DNA from: Mesorhizobium sp.
GTDB lineage: Bacteria; Pseudomonadota; Alphaproteobacteria; Rhizobiales; Rhizobiaceae
Assembly (NCBI GenBank): GCA_004020315.1
Contig: SAQG01000030.1
Location: 16,219 to 80,218, forward strand
Direction of reading: 5' to 3'
DNA: 64,000 nucleotides
The notes under the pieces were generated by a model, which was not told the origin of the DNA, ran no database searches, and saw nothing but the letters and a program-made list of their open reading frames with translations. Numbering within the stretch: position 1 is the stretch's first letter; the number at the start of each line of letters is the position of its first letter. Of the stretch, positions 1-9,670 are shown in pieces. The translations under genes were made by a program, and so were the position numbers.

Positions 1-1
1 A

Positions 2-973
2 GCGCGCGAAGCCATGCGGCAGGCCGGACTTTCCTGCGACGAAGGGAATGCCCATCGCTTCGGCGCGACAGTGGGCGTTGGATTTACCGGTTCATACGCA
101 ACAGAACAAACTTACCGCTCACTGCTTTTGGGTAGCGCAATCCGTGCTGAACTCTTCACTGGAGTAAAGGTGATGCCCAGCGCCGCTTCCGTCCATCTTA
201 GCTTGCGCCTCGGCTTGCGCGGGCCGGTGTTCGGGGTGACCTCCGCATGTGCCTCGGCCAACCATGCGATCGCCTCGGCGGTGGATCAGATCAAGCTGGG
301 CCGGGCCGACGTAATGGTTTCCGGAGGCAGCGACGCACCCTTCGCATGGGGCGTGCTGAAAGCATGGGAAGCAATGCGCGTGCTTTCACCCGATACCTGC
401 CGGCCCTTCTCCGCCGATAGGAAGGGCCTGGTGCTGGGCGAGGGTGCTGGCATGGCCGTGCTGGAAAGCTACGAGCATGCCACGAGGCGTGGTGCCACAA
501 TCCTTGCCGAGATCGCCGGCGTCGGCCTTTCCGCCGATGCCTTCCACATCGCCGCGCCATCTGTCGAGGGGCCAGCGTCGGCGATGCGCGCCTGCCTTGC
601 CGATGCCGGGCTGAATGCCGAGGACGTCGACTACCTCAACGCGCACGGCACCGGTACCAAGAGCAATGATCAGACTGAAACGGCGGCGATCAAGCGTGTG
701 TTTGGAAACCACGCTTATTCGATGTCCATCTCTTCCACCAAGTCCACGCACGCGCATTGCCTCGGCGCAGCGAGCGCGCTTGAAATGATCGCCTGCGTGA
801 TGGCAATCCAAGAGGACGTCGTGCCGCCGACCGCCAACTATCGCGAGCCAGATCCCGCTTGCGACCTCGACATCACACCCAATGTGCCGCGCGAGCGCAA
901 GGTGCGCGTCGCCATGAGCAACGCCTTCGCCATGGGCGGCACGAACGCAGTTCTGGCATTCAGGCAGGTGTAG
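2..973 (+). CDS. nodE: NodE beta-ketoacyl synthase (5' end outside window)
   Basis: NodE works with the acyl carrier protein NodF to build the special unsaturated fatty acyl chain of Nod factors. The frame is open to the left edge, so about 80 residues of the usual roughly 400 are missing. Visible condensing-enzyme residues are the active cysteine in TSACAS, the histidine in AHGTGT and the histidine of the STHAHC motif; the closing AMSNAFAMGGTNA is also typical. The whole reads as the NodE branch rather than housekeeping FabF, judged from memory of rhizobial NodE. It ends in TAG and the next 750 bases carry no clear gene. NodE presence hints at a host of the galegoid legume group. Confidence 0.9.
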   Translation, partial: AREAMRQAGLSCDEGNAHRFGATVGVGFTGSYATEQTYRSLLLGSAIRAELFTGVKVMPSAASVHLSLRLGLRGPVFGVTSACASANHAIASAVDQIKLGRADVMVSGGSDAPFAWGVLKAWEAMRVLSPDTCRPFSADRKGLVLGEGAGMAVLESYEHATRRGATILAEIAGVGLSADAFHIAAPSVEGPASAMRACLADAGLNAEDVDYLNAHGTGTKSNDQTETAAIKRVFGNHAYSMSISSTKSTHAHCLGAASALEMIACVMAIQEDVVPPTANYREPDPACDLDITPNVPRERKVRVAMSNAFAMGGTNAVLAFRQV

Positions 974-1726
974 AAGCCATGCAAGACGCATCATTTGAGG
1001 TCACCTGTCGTATCTAGCTGCTGAGGGGCGGGGCATTGTGAAACAGGGGGAGCTGTGTGGCCCCTCTTTCTCGGCTCGACGATGTGGAAGGAGCCTGTGC
1101 GGCGAAACGGGCCGACGCCCTCAGGCCCAGAACTTGGGCGAAACCAACTCCCACCAAAGCACAGCCGCTTTAGTAGCCGAACAATGAAGCCTCGCTCGAC
1201 GAGCCGCCGCCTCTACTGTCAGCGGCATCACGCGGTTGAAGCGAACAGCGCAGCGGCTACTGTTTCCCGCACAACTCGGATGGCAATTGGGACAAGTCCG
1301 CACATGTCGTCACGTACGCTGAACGCCGCAGGTACAGCCAAATTGGGGGCGGAGCGTTTCTGCCGTTTTGATAGAATTCTATCAAACTGACAATTTTCCT
1401 TGCACGAATGCAAGGAGAGCTCGATTGACTCCCCTCCTTTCTTGTCAAGGATGGGTTTGCAGGCTGCGGTGCGGCAGAAGCCGGACAGAACGGCGACCGG
1501 TCGAGTAAAGGCCTGCGCAAACAAGCGCGCATATTGCGGGCGCCCGCACGGAGGAGAAGACGCTCGTCCTGGTGAAAGACAACGATGCTCAGGCGCCATT
1601 GCCATTTGCCGAGGGCGTCCGCGCGCCGGAAATTTCGAGGCACAAAGGTGAGATCGAGAATGATAATGACGAAAAACAACACAGCTCACCGTCAAGTGCA
1701 GTTCCACCGGCGGGTGGCGGAGTGGG
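974..1726. other. Region without a convincing gene between nodE and nifA
   Basis: Short overlapping ORFs on both strands show no family features. It contains a 20-base perfect palindrome (1367-1386) and, just after it, a 7-bp inverted repeat CCTTGCA/TGCAAGG at 1398-1415. No frame between 1400 and 1726 resembles a NifA GAF domain, so the missing N-terminal part of the downstream activator is not simply hidden by a frameshift here. Confidence 0.6.
1367..1386. repeat. 20-bp perfect palindrome upstream of nifA
   Basis: TTTGATAGAATTCTATCAAA is its own reverse complement. It lies 340 bp before the NifA start. The half-site TTTGATAG is spaced wider than an Fnr/FixK box (TTGA-N6-TCAA; here TTGA-N10-TCAA). 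It could be an operator for an unknown regulator. Confidence 0.5.
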
Positions 1727-2785
1727 ATGGGCTGCCAAATGGAGCGTAAAAAGATCAGCAAGGAGATGCTTGGCGATAGTCTGGCGCTGCGCAAGCTGCG
1801 TGAGCACCTTGTCAAGGTGGCCAAGGCGAAGACTACGGTCATGTTGCGAGGTGAATCCGGAACCGGCAAGGAGCTGGTTGCCAAAGCCATTCACGAACTC
1901 TCGCCTCGCGCCAAGCAGCCCTTCATCAAGGTCAATTGCGCGGCGCTCACCGAGACGCTTCTGGAATCTGACTTGTTCGGTCATGAGAAGGGTTCCTTCA
2001 CCGACGCGATCAATTTGCGCAAGGGGCGCTTTGAGGCTGCCGACAAAGGCACATTGTTTCTGGACGAGATTGGCGAAATATCGGGCTCGTTCCAGGCTAA
2101 GCTGCTGCGTGTCCTGCAGGAGCAGGAGTTTGAGCGTGTCGGCAGCAACCACACCATTAAAGTCGATGTTCGCGTGATTGCCGCAACCAACAGGGACTTG
2201 GAAAAGGCAGTTCAACGCAAGGAGTTCCGGCAAGACCTCTATTACCGCATCAGCGTCGTCACTTTACGCGTGCCGGCATTGCGCGAAAGGCGAGGTGATA
2301 TTCCGCTCTTGGCCGCTCAGTTTCTCAAGAATTTCAATACTGAGAATGATCACACGCTGACCTTCGCTCCCGAAGCGATTGAGGTGCTAATGAATTGCGA
2401 ATTTCCAGGCAACATCCGAGAGCTCGAAAACTGCGTTCAACGGACGGCAGTTCTGGCGACGGGTCCATCAATCCTCAGAACTGACTTTGCCTGTTGCGTG
2501 GGTGAGTGCTTGGCCGCGGCGCTGTGGAAGAACGGACCGCCGACGTCAGAGAACTCGACTACGATCGAGCCTTCCGCCGCCCGTGCCGCCCCGCCCGTCG
2601 GCGACGGGCAAGCGCCGATAGGCCCTGCCACGACTCGTGGTAGGGTGCCCGATGCCGATACGGTCATTGCCGCCATGGAAAAGTGTGGCTGGGTGCAGGC
2701 AAAGGCGGCGCGCCTGCTCGGTTTGACCCCGCGCCAGATCGGCTACGTGCTGAGAAAACACGGCATCGAGATCAAGCGTCTCTGA
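1727..2785 (+). CDS. nifA: NifA-type sigma-54 activator lacking the GAF domain
   Basis: A 352-residue activator of nif promoters; rhizobial NifA is usually 500-580. It begins directly with the AAA+ domain: Walker A GESGTGKE at 42-49, Walker B FLDEIGE at 111-117. The sigma-54-contacting GAFTGA loop reads GSFTDA (89-94), a change at two positions. The oxygen-sensing cysteine signature of rhizobial NifA is intact: C224-X11-C236-X19-C256-X4-C261. A Fis-type helix-turn-helix closes the protein (about 309-352). ATG at 1727 is preceded by GGAG; ATG 1739 is an alternative. Without GAF it would lack N-terminal control. A second nifA at 16165-16592 is dead. Whether this copy is active is uncertain because of the altered loop. 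Confidence 0.88.
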   Translation: MGCQMERKKISKEMLGDSLALRKLREHLVKVAKAKTTVMLRGESGTGKELVAKAIHELSPRAKQPFIKVNCAALTETLLESDLFGHEKGSFTDAINLRKGRFEAADKGTLFLDEIGEISGSFQAKLLRVLQEQEFERVGSNHTIKVDVRVIAATNRDLEKAVQRKEFRQDLYYRISVVTLRVPALRERRGDIPLLAAQFLKNFNTENDHTLTFAPEAIEVLMNCEFPGNIRELENCVQRTAVLATGPSILRTDFACCVGECLAAALWKNGPPTSENSTTIEPSAARAAPPVGDGQAPIGPATTRGRVPDADTVIAAMEKCGWVQAKAARLLGLTPRQIGYVLRKHGIEIKRL

Positions 2786-2960
2786 AACAACCCGCCGAGC
2801 AAGAGCTGGAGCAGGTCAAGCATTGGTGCTCTGGCGCCGAGCCCATCGGCCACCTTACGAACGTGGGTGTGAACAGCGCTGCCAAGATTCCGGCCGTGTG
2901 CTTTCTACCACCAGTCGTACTGGGGCTCTGCGGCTGACAAAACTAAGAAGGAGGAATCCT

Positions 2961-3113
2961 ATGGCTAGTAACTTCGCTCTACACCGCAAGGGCAAATCCA
3001 ATCCGACGTGCCTGAAATCCAGAAATAATCGATGTATCATTGGTGACACGCCAGCATGCGTAGAGGCGACGCGCAGATCTCCGCTGGCGGGACCTGGTCG
3101 ATACATAAGCTGA
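2961..3113 (+). CDS. Small hypothetical protein, 50 aa
   Basis: ATG at 2961 follows a strong ribosome site (AAGGAGGAATCCT). The product is basic and has three cysteines, with no family I recognise and no signal peptide. It precedes the autotransporter gene by 70 bases and might be a leader ORF of that gene or chance. Only the ribosome site supports it. Confidence 0.3.
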   Translation: MASNFALHRKGKSNPTCLKSRNNRCIIGDTPACVEATRRSPLAGPGRYIS

Positions 3114-3183
3114 TCGCTTGCCGCTCGATATCGCGCCAATCTGATCTGAAAGAAATAAGTAGTTTTGGGAATAGGGATTAAGC

Positions 3184-6100
3184 ATGCCAACGCGCTTCAG
3201 AACGATCAAATTGTTTTTAGCAACAACGGCGCTCTTCGCACCAAATCTGTCCTTGGCCCAGGAATCAGTCGCGTCGCCTGCGCCGGTGGCAGATGCCGAA
3301 TATTCCAGAAATTGGGGCCTGAGTATGATCAACGCCCTGCCCGCCTACCTTAAAGGCTATACGGGCAAGGGCGTCGTCGTTGCGATTGTGGATACAGGAC
3401 TGGATATCAACCATCCCGAATTCGTGGCGCGCATTTCGAAGGCGCTGCACAACTTCGGGACGGATAAACGCTTGGCTGACGTCAGCCATTCTGTCGACAA
3501 AGACGGTGTGCCTGACGGACACGGGACCCATGTGGCGGGGATAATCGGCGCCGCGCGCGACGGCACGGGCATGCAGGGCGTGGCCTATGAATCGACAGTA
3601 TTGCCCCTTCGAGCAGTGGATATCGGCGACCCAGATGATCCCGAGATGGACCCGACCAATGAAGCGATCGAATACGCGATTGGTGCGGGAGCTGGCGTGC
3701 TCAATGGGAGCTACGGGCCAGGCCTGTTGCTGGGGCGGTATCTCAAGGACGAGAACGGCCAACTGAAACTCGATGGCAAGGGATATGCCATCGATAATAA
3801 AAACTATGAGATTCTCGACTATCAGGCCATCTATGATGATCCGAGCAATCTCGTCGATACCTACAATACGTTGAAGAAGGCGGCTAAGGCGGACATCGTG
3901 CTCGTCTTCGCCGCCGGTAATGATGCCAGTACCGACGACCAACCCGGCGCTGCTTCGGCGATTCCCAGCGGCATCGGCACGTTGCCGTTAATAACGCCAG
4001 AAAATACCAAAGATGGAAATCTTTATAAGTTCATCGACACAAACGATCAAACAAACAAAGGTTTCGATTTCAATAACCCAAATACATACAAGATAGTGAG
4101 CGGGTCTGATGTCTCGAAGCTCGACTTCTCGGATCTGGCAGGCTCGCTGATAACAGTCGTTGCTGTCGGCAAGGATGGCAAGATTGCCAGCTATAGCAAT
4201 AGATGCGGAGCCACAGCAGAGTGGTGCCTCGCGGCTCCGGGTGGCGATATTAATGCCGATCCCGATAATCCGATTGATGAGAACGGCATTTATTCTACCT
4301 GGCCACAAGGGGATCGGGCGAACAAGAACAACCCGTATAAGTACGAGGAAGGTACTTCCATGGCAACGCCGCATGTTGCTGGCGCGGCGGCAGTGATCCG
4401 GTCGGCATTCCCTTACATGAACGCCCGCCAGACCATTGAAACCCTCCTGACAACGACGACCACCAAAGGGTTCGAGGATGAACAAGTCTTCGGCCAGGGT
4501 CTGCTCAATCTCGGCGTTGCGATCGAGGGTCCGGGCGAGTTCCGCTACGCCGGCGTCTTCGACGTCGACACCAAAGGCTACTCCTCGATCTGGTCGAATT
4601 CAATCTCGGGCGCCGGAGACCTGACGAAGCGCGGCGAAGGAGCGCTGATCCTGTCCGGCGAAAACAGCTACAGCGGGCCGACCAAGGTGCTTGGAGGCAT
4701 ACTCGCCGTCGATGGCCGCATTGTTTCGAAGGTAGGCGTCTCGGCTACTGGTACCCTTACGGGTATCGGTGCAGTCGGCTCTCTTACGGTTGGCGCAGGC
4801 GGCACCGTCGCTCCTGGCAGCGTGCTCGATCCAAGCAAGGGGGTTGCAGTGCTCACCGTCAACGGTGACTTCGTGCAGCAGGCCGGGTCGACCTATTTGG
4901 CGGGTATCGCACCGAGCAAGGCTTCAGATCTCATCGACGTTGCCGGCAGTGCCGCCATCAACAAGGGAGCGAGCGTCAACCTGGTGCGTGAAGGTGCCGG
5001 GCATTTCTCAGTCGATACCCGCTACACGCTTCTGACCGCCGCTGGCGGCGTGATCGGGACCTACGGCGGGCTGACAGGAGGCCTCTTTACAGACTCGCCC
5101 TTCGTCGATTTCGAACTCGCTTATGACCCGACCAACGTCTATCTCGACGTCGATCGCAATTCTGTCACCTTTGCCGATGTCGGCAATACCTTCAATCAGC
5201 GATCCGTGGGCGCGGCTGCGGAAGCCCTTGGTTCCGGCAACACGATCCACGACAACATCCTCTTCCTGACGGGACAGGGATCCCGCAACGCATTCGATCA
5301 GCTTTCGGGCGAGATCCATGCTTCCGTTCACAGCGCCTTTGTCGAAGACAGCCATTTCGTCCGTGACGCCGCCGGCGATCGCATTCGCGCAGCGTTCGCA
5401 GGCGTGGGCGCATCAACCGTGCCGGTCATGGCATATGGACCGGAAGGCCCGGAACTGGCTCCCGCGACCAGCGAAAACTTCGCCGTCTGGGGCAGCGGTT
5501 TCGGCGCCTGGGGACATTTGGACGGAGACGGCAACGCTGCTCGCCTCGACCGCTCGACGGGAGGCTTTATTGCAGGCGGCGATGCGGCCATCGGCGAAAG
5601 CTGGCGGCTCGGGCTTCTTGCCGGTTATAGCCATACGTCCATCCATGTGGATGATCGCGCCTCCTCCGGCTCAGGCAACAATTATCACCTCGGGATCTAC
5701 GCTGGCACGCAGCGTGGCCCTCACAGCTTCCGTTCCGGCCTTGCCTATACGTGGAACCGCATCGAGACCGGCAGGTCGGTGGCGTTTCCGGGCTTCTCCG
5801 ACAGCCTTTCGGCCGATTACCATGCCGGCACGTTCCAGGCTTTCGGCGAACTCGGCTCTCGACTGGATACAGCTTCCGTATCTTTCGAGCCCTATGCGAA
5901 CCTAGCCTATGTGAACTTCAACGCGGATGGCTTCACAGAGCATGGCGGTGCCGCTGCGCTTTCCGGAAAAGACCGGTCGAGCGACACGACATTCACCACG
6001 ATAGGGCTGCGCGCCTCGACCGCTTTCCCGCTTGGTTCCGTCAATACAACCGCCCGTGGCGGTATCGGCTGGCGTCATGCGTTCGGCGATGTGGTGCCTG

Positions 6101-6297
6101 AAACGGCGCTTGCCTTCACAGGCGGCTCATCCTTCGCCGTGGAGGGAACGCCAATCGCAAAGAACGCTGCCGTCTTCGAAGCTGGTATCGATGTCAACCT
6201 TACCGACAAGGCAACCATCGGGCTTACCTATAAAGGTCAGCTTGCCTCGGACGCGCAGGAGCATGGCTTCAACGCCAAACTCAGTGTTCGGTTTTAA
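3184..6297 (+). CDS. Subtilisin-like (S8) autotransporter serine protease
   Basis: A 1037-residue type V secreted protease. A signal peptide covers about 1-26 (cleavage after SLA-Q). The S8 peptidase domain follows with catalytic D70 (VDTG), H113 (HGTHVAG) and S392 (GTSMATPHVAG); the oxyanion region AAGN is near 243-246. The passenger has an autotransporter beta-strand repeat (LTKRGEGALILSGENSYSG, about 480) and a C-terminal beta-barrel of about 260 residues ending in the required aromatic residue (LSVRF). It should cross the inner membrane by Sec and insert its barrel in the outer membrane. It stands alone; no maturation partner is visible. The target is unknown; host interaction is conceivable but unproven. 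Confidence 0.9.
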   Translation: MPTRFRTIKLFLATTALFAPNLSLAQESVASPAPVADAEYSRNWGLSMINALPAYLKGYTGKGVVVAIVDTGLDINHPEFVARISKALHNFGTDKRLADVSHSVDKDGVPDGHGTHVAGIIGAARDGTGMQGVAYESTVLPLRAVDIGDPDDPEMDPTNEAIEYAIGAGAGVLNGSYGPGLLLGRYLKDENGQLKLDGKGYAIDNKNYEILDYQAIYDDPSNLVDTYNTLKKAAKADIVLVFAAGNDASTDDQPGAASAIPSGIGTLPLITPENTKDGNLYKFIDTNDQTNKGFDFNNPNTYKIVSGSDVSKLDFSDLAGSLITVVAVGKDGKIASYSNRCGATAEWCLAAPGGDINADPDNPIDENGIYSTWPQGDRANKNNPYKYEEGTSMATPHVAGAAAVIRSAFPYMNARQTIETLLTTTTTKGFEDEQVFGQGLLNLGVAIEGPGEFRYAGVFDVDTKGYSSIWSNSISGAGDLTKRGEGALILSGENSYSGPTKVLGGILAVDGRIVSKVGVSATGTLTGIGAVGSLTVGAGGTVAPGSVLDPSKGVAVLTVNGDFVQQAGSTYLAGIAPSKASDLIDVAGSAAINKGASVNLVREGAGHFSVDTRYTLLTAAGGVIGTYGGLTGGLFTDSPFVDFELAYDPTNVYLDVDRNSVTFADVGNTFNQRSVGAAAEALGSGNTIHDNILFLTGQGSRNAFDQLSGEIHASVHSAFVEDSHFVRDAAGDRIRAAFAGVGASTVPVMAYGPEGPELAPATSENFAVWGSGFGAWGHLDGDGNAARLDRSTGGFIAGGDAAIGESWRLGLLAGYSHTSIHVDDRASSGSGNNYHLGIYAGTQRGPHSFRSGLAYTWNRIETGRSVAFPGFSDSLSADYHAGTFQAFGELGSRLDTASVSFEPYANLAYVNFNADGFTEHGGAAALSGKDRSSDTTFTTIGLRASTAFPLGSVNTTARGGIGWRHAFGDVVPETALAFTGGSSFAVEGTPIAKNAAVFEAGIDVNLTDKATIGLTYKGQLASDAQEHGFNAKLSVRF

Positions 6298-6429
6298 TCG
6301 CCGCAAGGGAGGGCGATATGTCATGCCCGATTCCAGCAGCGAACTGACAGCCATCTCTATTGAAAGATCTTATCGCCTTGCAATGGCCGACCATCCTTCG
6401 GCCATTGCTGCTTTTGCTTTCCGGAAGGA

Positions 6430-6735
6430 GTGTTTCGTGAACAAAGTAATTCTAATTGCGATTTGGCAGGGTGCCTTTCTTTCGCTGCCGGGTGCAGTAC
6501 GTCCGACGGCGGCAACTGGGTGAAGGACGAGACGCCGCGCAGTGCTGCCCAGCAGGACTACACTGAATGCAAGTATCAGTCGGAAATGGCGACGGCGACG
6601 ATCGGAACGAATAGCCGCCCGAAAACGATGACAGATGCAATCGGGGACGGTGTCGGGGATCGTATCGTCAAGGGTATGGAACAAGGCAATCTCGTCAAGG
6701 ATTGCATGAGAGCCCGCGGCTACACTCAATCCTGA
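6430..6735 (+). pseudogene. Probable small lipoprotein with a frameshifted start
   Basis: The frame from GTG 6430 contains a lipobox-like FAAGCS and ends in a soluble domain (NWVKDETP...CMRARGYTQS), but its first residues are hydrophilic. A GTG at 6437 in another frame gives VNKVILIAI, the expected signal start, which then runs into a stop. One indel near 6460 would join them into a normal lipoprotein. It could be a true mutation or a sequencing error. It lies 130 bases after the autotransporter. Confidence 0.5.
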
Positions 6736-6945
6736 CAGGCAACTCATGGGCTTCCGCCGCTATCGAAGGGATTGTAAAGGACGCGTCGATCTTCGAGAAA
6801 CGAGGAAGCGGCGTACGATTTCTGTCTCTGAGGGGCTGGGGTCCGACCATGACACGCCGAAGACAGGTGTACTGATACCGGTTACCCGGCGTGCGGTCTC
6901 GGCAGTGACCTTGCTGCTCTAGCGAATAAATTGCGCTACTGCCTG

Positions 6946-7659
6946 CTAGCCGACCCTAAGTCTGGCCTGCTTCAAATGAGGTTGATGCTCGGTCGGCCGA
7001 AGCGAATGAGCAGCCATCGCGGCAATGAAAACCTCGGGCGTTTTTAGGTAGCGCTCCAGCTTGTTCTCCCTCATGAGCACTACGAACAGAGCGCACGTTT
7101 TCGCCTGACAATTGACCGACTTGGTAGGGTTGAACTCTATGTCAGTGAAACCGGCATACCGCATTTCGCCGTCCACTCGATTTTTGAGCCATACACGGTG
7201 AGGAAAGATGGCATTGAGATAAAGCCAATCGTAGAACACGGTCGTGGGTTCTAGCGGGAACTCGAAGCCGTCGAATTTGAAGCCCACCAGTGCGCCGGAT
7301 TCGCGGAGTCGTGGCTCGCGCTTCGCATCGCGCGGTTCAACCTCGTACAGATCGGTGTACGGCCCGCCACGCTCGAATACCTTACTTCCCTGAAAGGCGT
7401 TCTCCAGCGGTATCTCGCCGATGCTGGTCCTCACGCGCAGGTGAAACGCGCTAAGATGCTGGCCGGCGACTTCATCAGACTTGCTAGACACTTCTAGCAG
7501 CGGCGCATATCCGGCTTTCTTGGCGGCCTCATGCAGCGACCGTATATTCTTCTTCTTCTGAACCTCAGCGAAGCCACCGGCCCACGGAATTTCGAAATCC
7601 AATCGCCTGACGTAACCTTCGTCCTCGGTTGCAGGGATAAAGACTGGTCTCTCAGCCAT
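6946..7659 (-). CDS. DarG1: DarT1-associated NADAR-family antitoxin
   Basis: A 237-residue partner of the adjacent DarT toxin. NADAR antitoxins remove ADP-ribose from DNA bases. Recognisable stretches are FQGSKVF...GGPYTDLY (about 90-105), FYDWLYLNAI (about 140-150) and FTDIEFNP.KSVNCQA (about 170-187), which I associate with the family named DarT1-associated NADAR antitoxin. The start ATG lies one base after the toxin stop, so the two are co-translated. No separate promoter is visible. Such a pair would act in phage defence and/or in stabilising the symbiosis region. Confidence 0.82.
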   Translation of the reverse strand: MAERPVFIPATEDEGYVRRLDFEIPWAGGFAEVQKKKNIRSLHEAAKKAGYAPLLEVSSKSDEVAGQHLSAFHLRVRTSIGEIPLENAFQGSKVFERGGPYTDLYEVEPRDAKREPRLRESGALVGFKFDGFEFPLEPTTVFYDWLYLNAIFPHRVWLKNRVDGEMRYAGFTDIEFNPTKSVNCQAKTCALFVVLMRENKLERYLKTPEVFIAAMAAHSLRPTEHQPHLKQARLRVG

Positions 7660-7660
7660 T

Positions 7661-8170
7661 CTAAATGTTCCTTATTAAGCCCAGCAGAATGACATGGGGA
7701 ACCAACACCTCGTATTTCTCCGCCTGAGTGAGACGCGCCTTAATCGCCGAATCCTTCCAGTCCGTTCGGGTGTAAAGTATCTCAAAATCGATTAGCGGTT
7801 CAGCCTCTCCGATAGGAATCGATTCGACGCCAGCTTTGTTCGCGACATCGTTGGTAAAACGAACACCCGTGAACTGCATTACCGAGGGGTGTATTTGCAG
7901 AAAGATCGTGTCCGTAATCCTCCCATCCTGCCGGGCAACGTACTCCATCGGATGGGTGCTACGAAAGCAAAGGTGGACGTAGTTGCCCATTCCCTTCAAC
8001 GCGTCGGCGTCACGACTCCATTCATTGCCGCCCGGTGCCGGAACCTTGACCTTCTTCTGGTCAAGCTGCGCGAGTGGATAGAGTCCTCCCATTTCTTTAA
8101 TCACCGGCAGGTTCCTCCGGTCGGTGAAGTGATAGAGCAGCGGCACCTTATCAAGAGTATCAATTGCCAT
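7661..8170 (-). CDS. darT: DarT1: DNA ADP-ribosyltransferase toxin
   Basis: A 169-residue toxin of the DarT (DUF4433) family, which uses NAD to ADP-ribosylate bases in single-stranded DNA. Seen motifs: LYHFTDRRNLP near the start, NYVHLCFRSTHPMEY in the middle, and AEKYEVLVPHVI near the end, which holds the catalytic-type glutamate. I chose ATG 8170 because GGAGGGG stands a few bases before it; a longer frame reaches 8209. The gene is followed at one base by darG1. An ISNCY transposase relic abuts its upstream side, so its promoter must lie within about 150 bases. Confidence 0.83.
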   Translation of the reverse strand: MAIDTLDKVPLLYHFTDRRNLPVIKEMGGLYPLAQLDQKKVKVPAPGGNEWSRDADALKGMGNYVHLCFRSTHPMEYVARQDGRITDTIFLQIHPSVMQFTGVRFTNDVANKAGVESIPIGEAEPLIDFEILYTRTDWKDSAIKARLTQAEKYEVLVPHVILLGLIRNI

Positions 8171-8325
8171 GTTCCCCTCCGTCGCAGGCCGGTAGCAGCC
8201 TTGCCCCACACGGGTGGAATCTTACGGCAGTCATCGTCCGAACGCCATGATCCGAGGCGAGGTGTTCAGATTGGCGACGTTTCTCAATTGTTCTATACGA
8301 TTAAAATAGAATTCTACATCGCCAA

Positions 8326-9477
8326 CTATGGTTCGAAATCGTCGTGCACGGCAGCTCCACAACGATCATCATCCCGGATCGGACTGTGCGGGAGCTGCAA
8401 TCGCAGCCGCGCGAAGGCGACCGTGTTGTCACGAGCAACGACGCGCTCCTCCTCGATGCACAGGATCTGGGCCAATTGCTGCGGGTCGGCGGCGACAAAG
8501 GCACTGTCTTCAACCGCGGCGGGCCTGGCGAAGCGGGCATTGTGAGCCGGCAGATAGGTCTGTGCGACGAAGCGGTTGGCGGCCTCGATATCAGCCATGC
8601 CGGCCAGTGCCAGTTCCCTCGGCAGTCGGTCCTGCAAGGTTGAGAACATCCGCTCGGAGCGGCCCCTGGCTCCAGGCGAATAGGCTGGAATATGTTCGAT
8701 GCCGAGCCGCTCGAGCGCCCGACCGACCTGGGTCATGCGAATCTTGTCGACAGCCCCGCCCGCCTTGAGCGTCACGAAATAGTGTCTGCCACGATCGCTG
8801 TAGAGGCTTGACGGCAATCCCTTGGCGACAAAGGTCTCCAGAAGTCCCTGGAAGCTCGACGCCGTGCCTTCCTCCTCGATCAGAAAGGCCGAATAGATCG
8901 TGCTCGTCGCATCGTCCATAGTCACGATCAGATCCAGCATCGGCCCACTCGCCAGCCACTGATGACGGCTGCCGTCCTGGTGTAGCATCATCCCTTCGCA
9001 CGGCTTCCTTTCCCGCTTGCGCCGGTGAGCACCGCGCCGCTTGGCCCGTCCCACCAGGCCCGCCGCGTGAAGCTGCGTCTTGATGAAGGTGTAGCCCCAG
9101 CTGAATTCGTGATCGCGCAGCAGGTGCTCGTGGAAATGCTTCACGTTCCAGCCAAGGTAGCGATGGCGATAAAGCTCCAGCATCTCCTCGATCGCCTCCA
9201 CTGGCACCCGGCGCGTCGAAAGCTTGCCCAAACGCCGGTCCAGCAACCCAGCCTCCCCGGCCTCTTCGTAACGGTCGCGATAACGCCGAAATTGCCGCTC
9301 CGACATGCCCAGCAACTCGCCTGCCTCCATCATCGAGAGATCGCCGCCAGTCCAACGGCTCAATACGTCCCGAAACTTCTGTATTCTCCGTCCTGGAGCC
9401 ACGCTGCCCGCTTCATCCCCAGCTTCCATTCGCTGGCGATGAAACCGGACAACTCCTGTGCTACCTAATCCGGACAA
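8326..9477 (-). mobile_element. ISNCY-family transposase, C-terminally truncated
   Basis: A 383-residue integrase-core transposase. It has an N-terminal helix-turn-helix (EAGELLGMSERQFRRYRDRYEE), a basic linker (GAHRRKRERKP) and DDE-type segments (MMLHQDGS, MDDATSTIYSAF, YSDRGRHYF, PGARGRSERMFSTLQDRLP). After LRLQLPHSP the frame runs into unrelated residues and stops, so about 60 C-terminal residues of the usual protein are lost. No clean terminal inverted repeats were found. Confidence 0.75.
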
Positions 9478-9670
9478 ATCATGTGCTTACGACACGCCGG
9501 AGCGGAACGCTTGCCTGCGGCATCGCGGTCGGGTAATTGTTGCAGATACGTCGGCCCGAAGATCGGCATCGATTTTCGGGCCGACGCGTCGTTTCAATCG
9601 GATAGAGCGCCATTCTCGCCTCGAAGGCACGCGCGGCGCTCCACGACAAGGGGGCAACGGAGCTTTGCTG

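Noticed and set aside
1367..1386. FixK/Fnr box
   Set aside because: TTGA and TCAA are 10 bases apart rather than 6.
1572..2177. Missing GAF domain of NifA hidden in another frame
   Set aside because: Translations of 1400-1726 in all plus frames show no GAF features; overlap with the true frame is a shadow.
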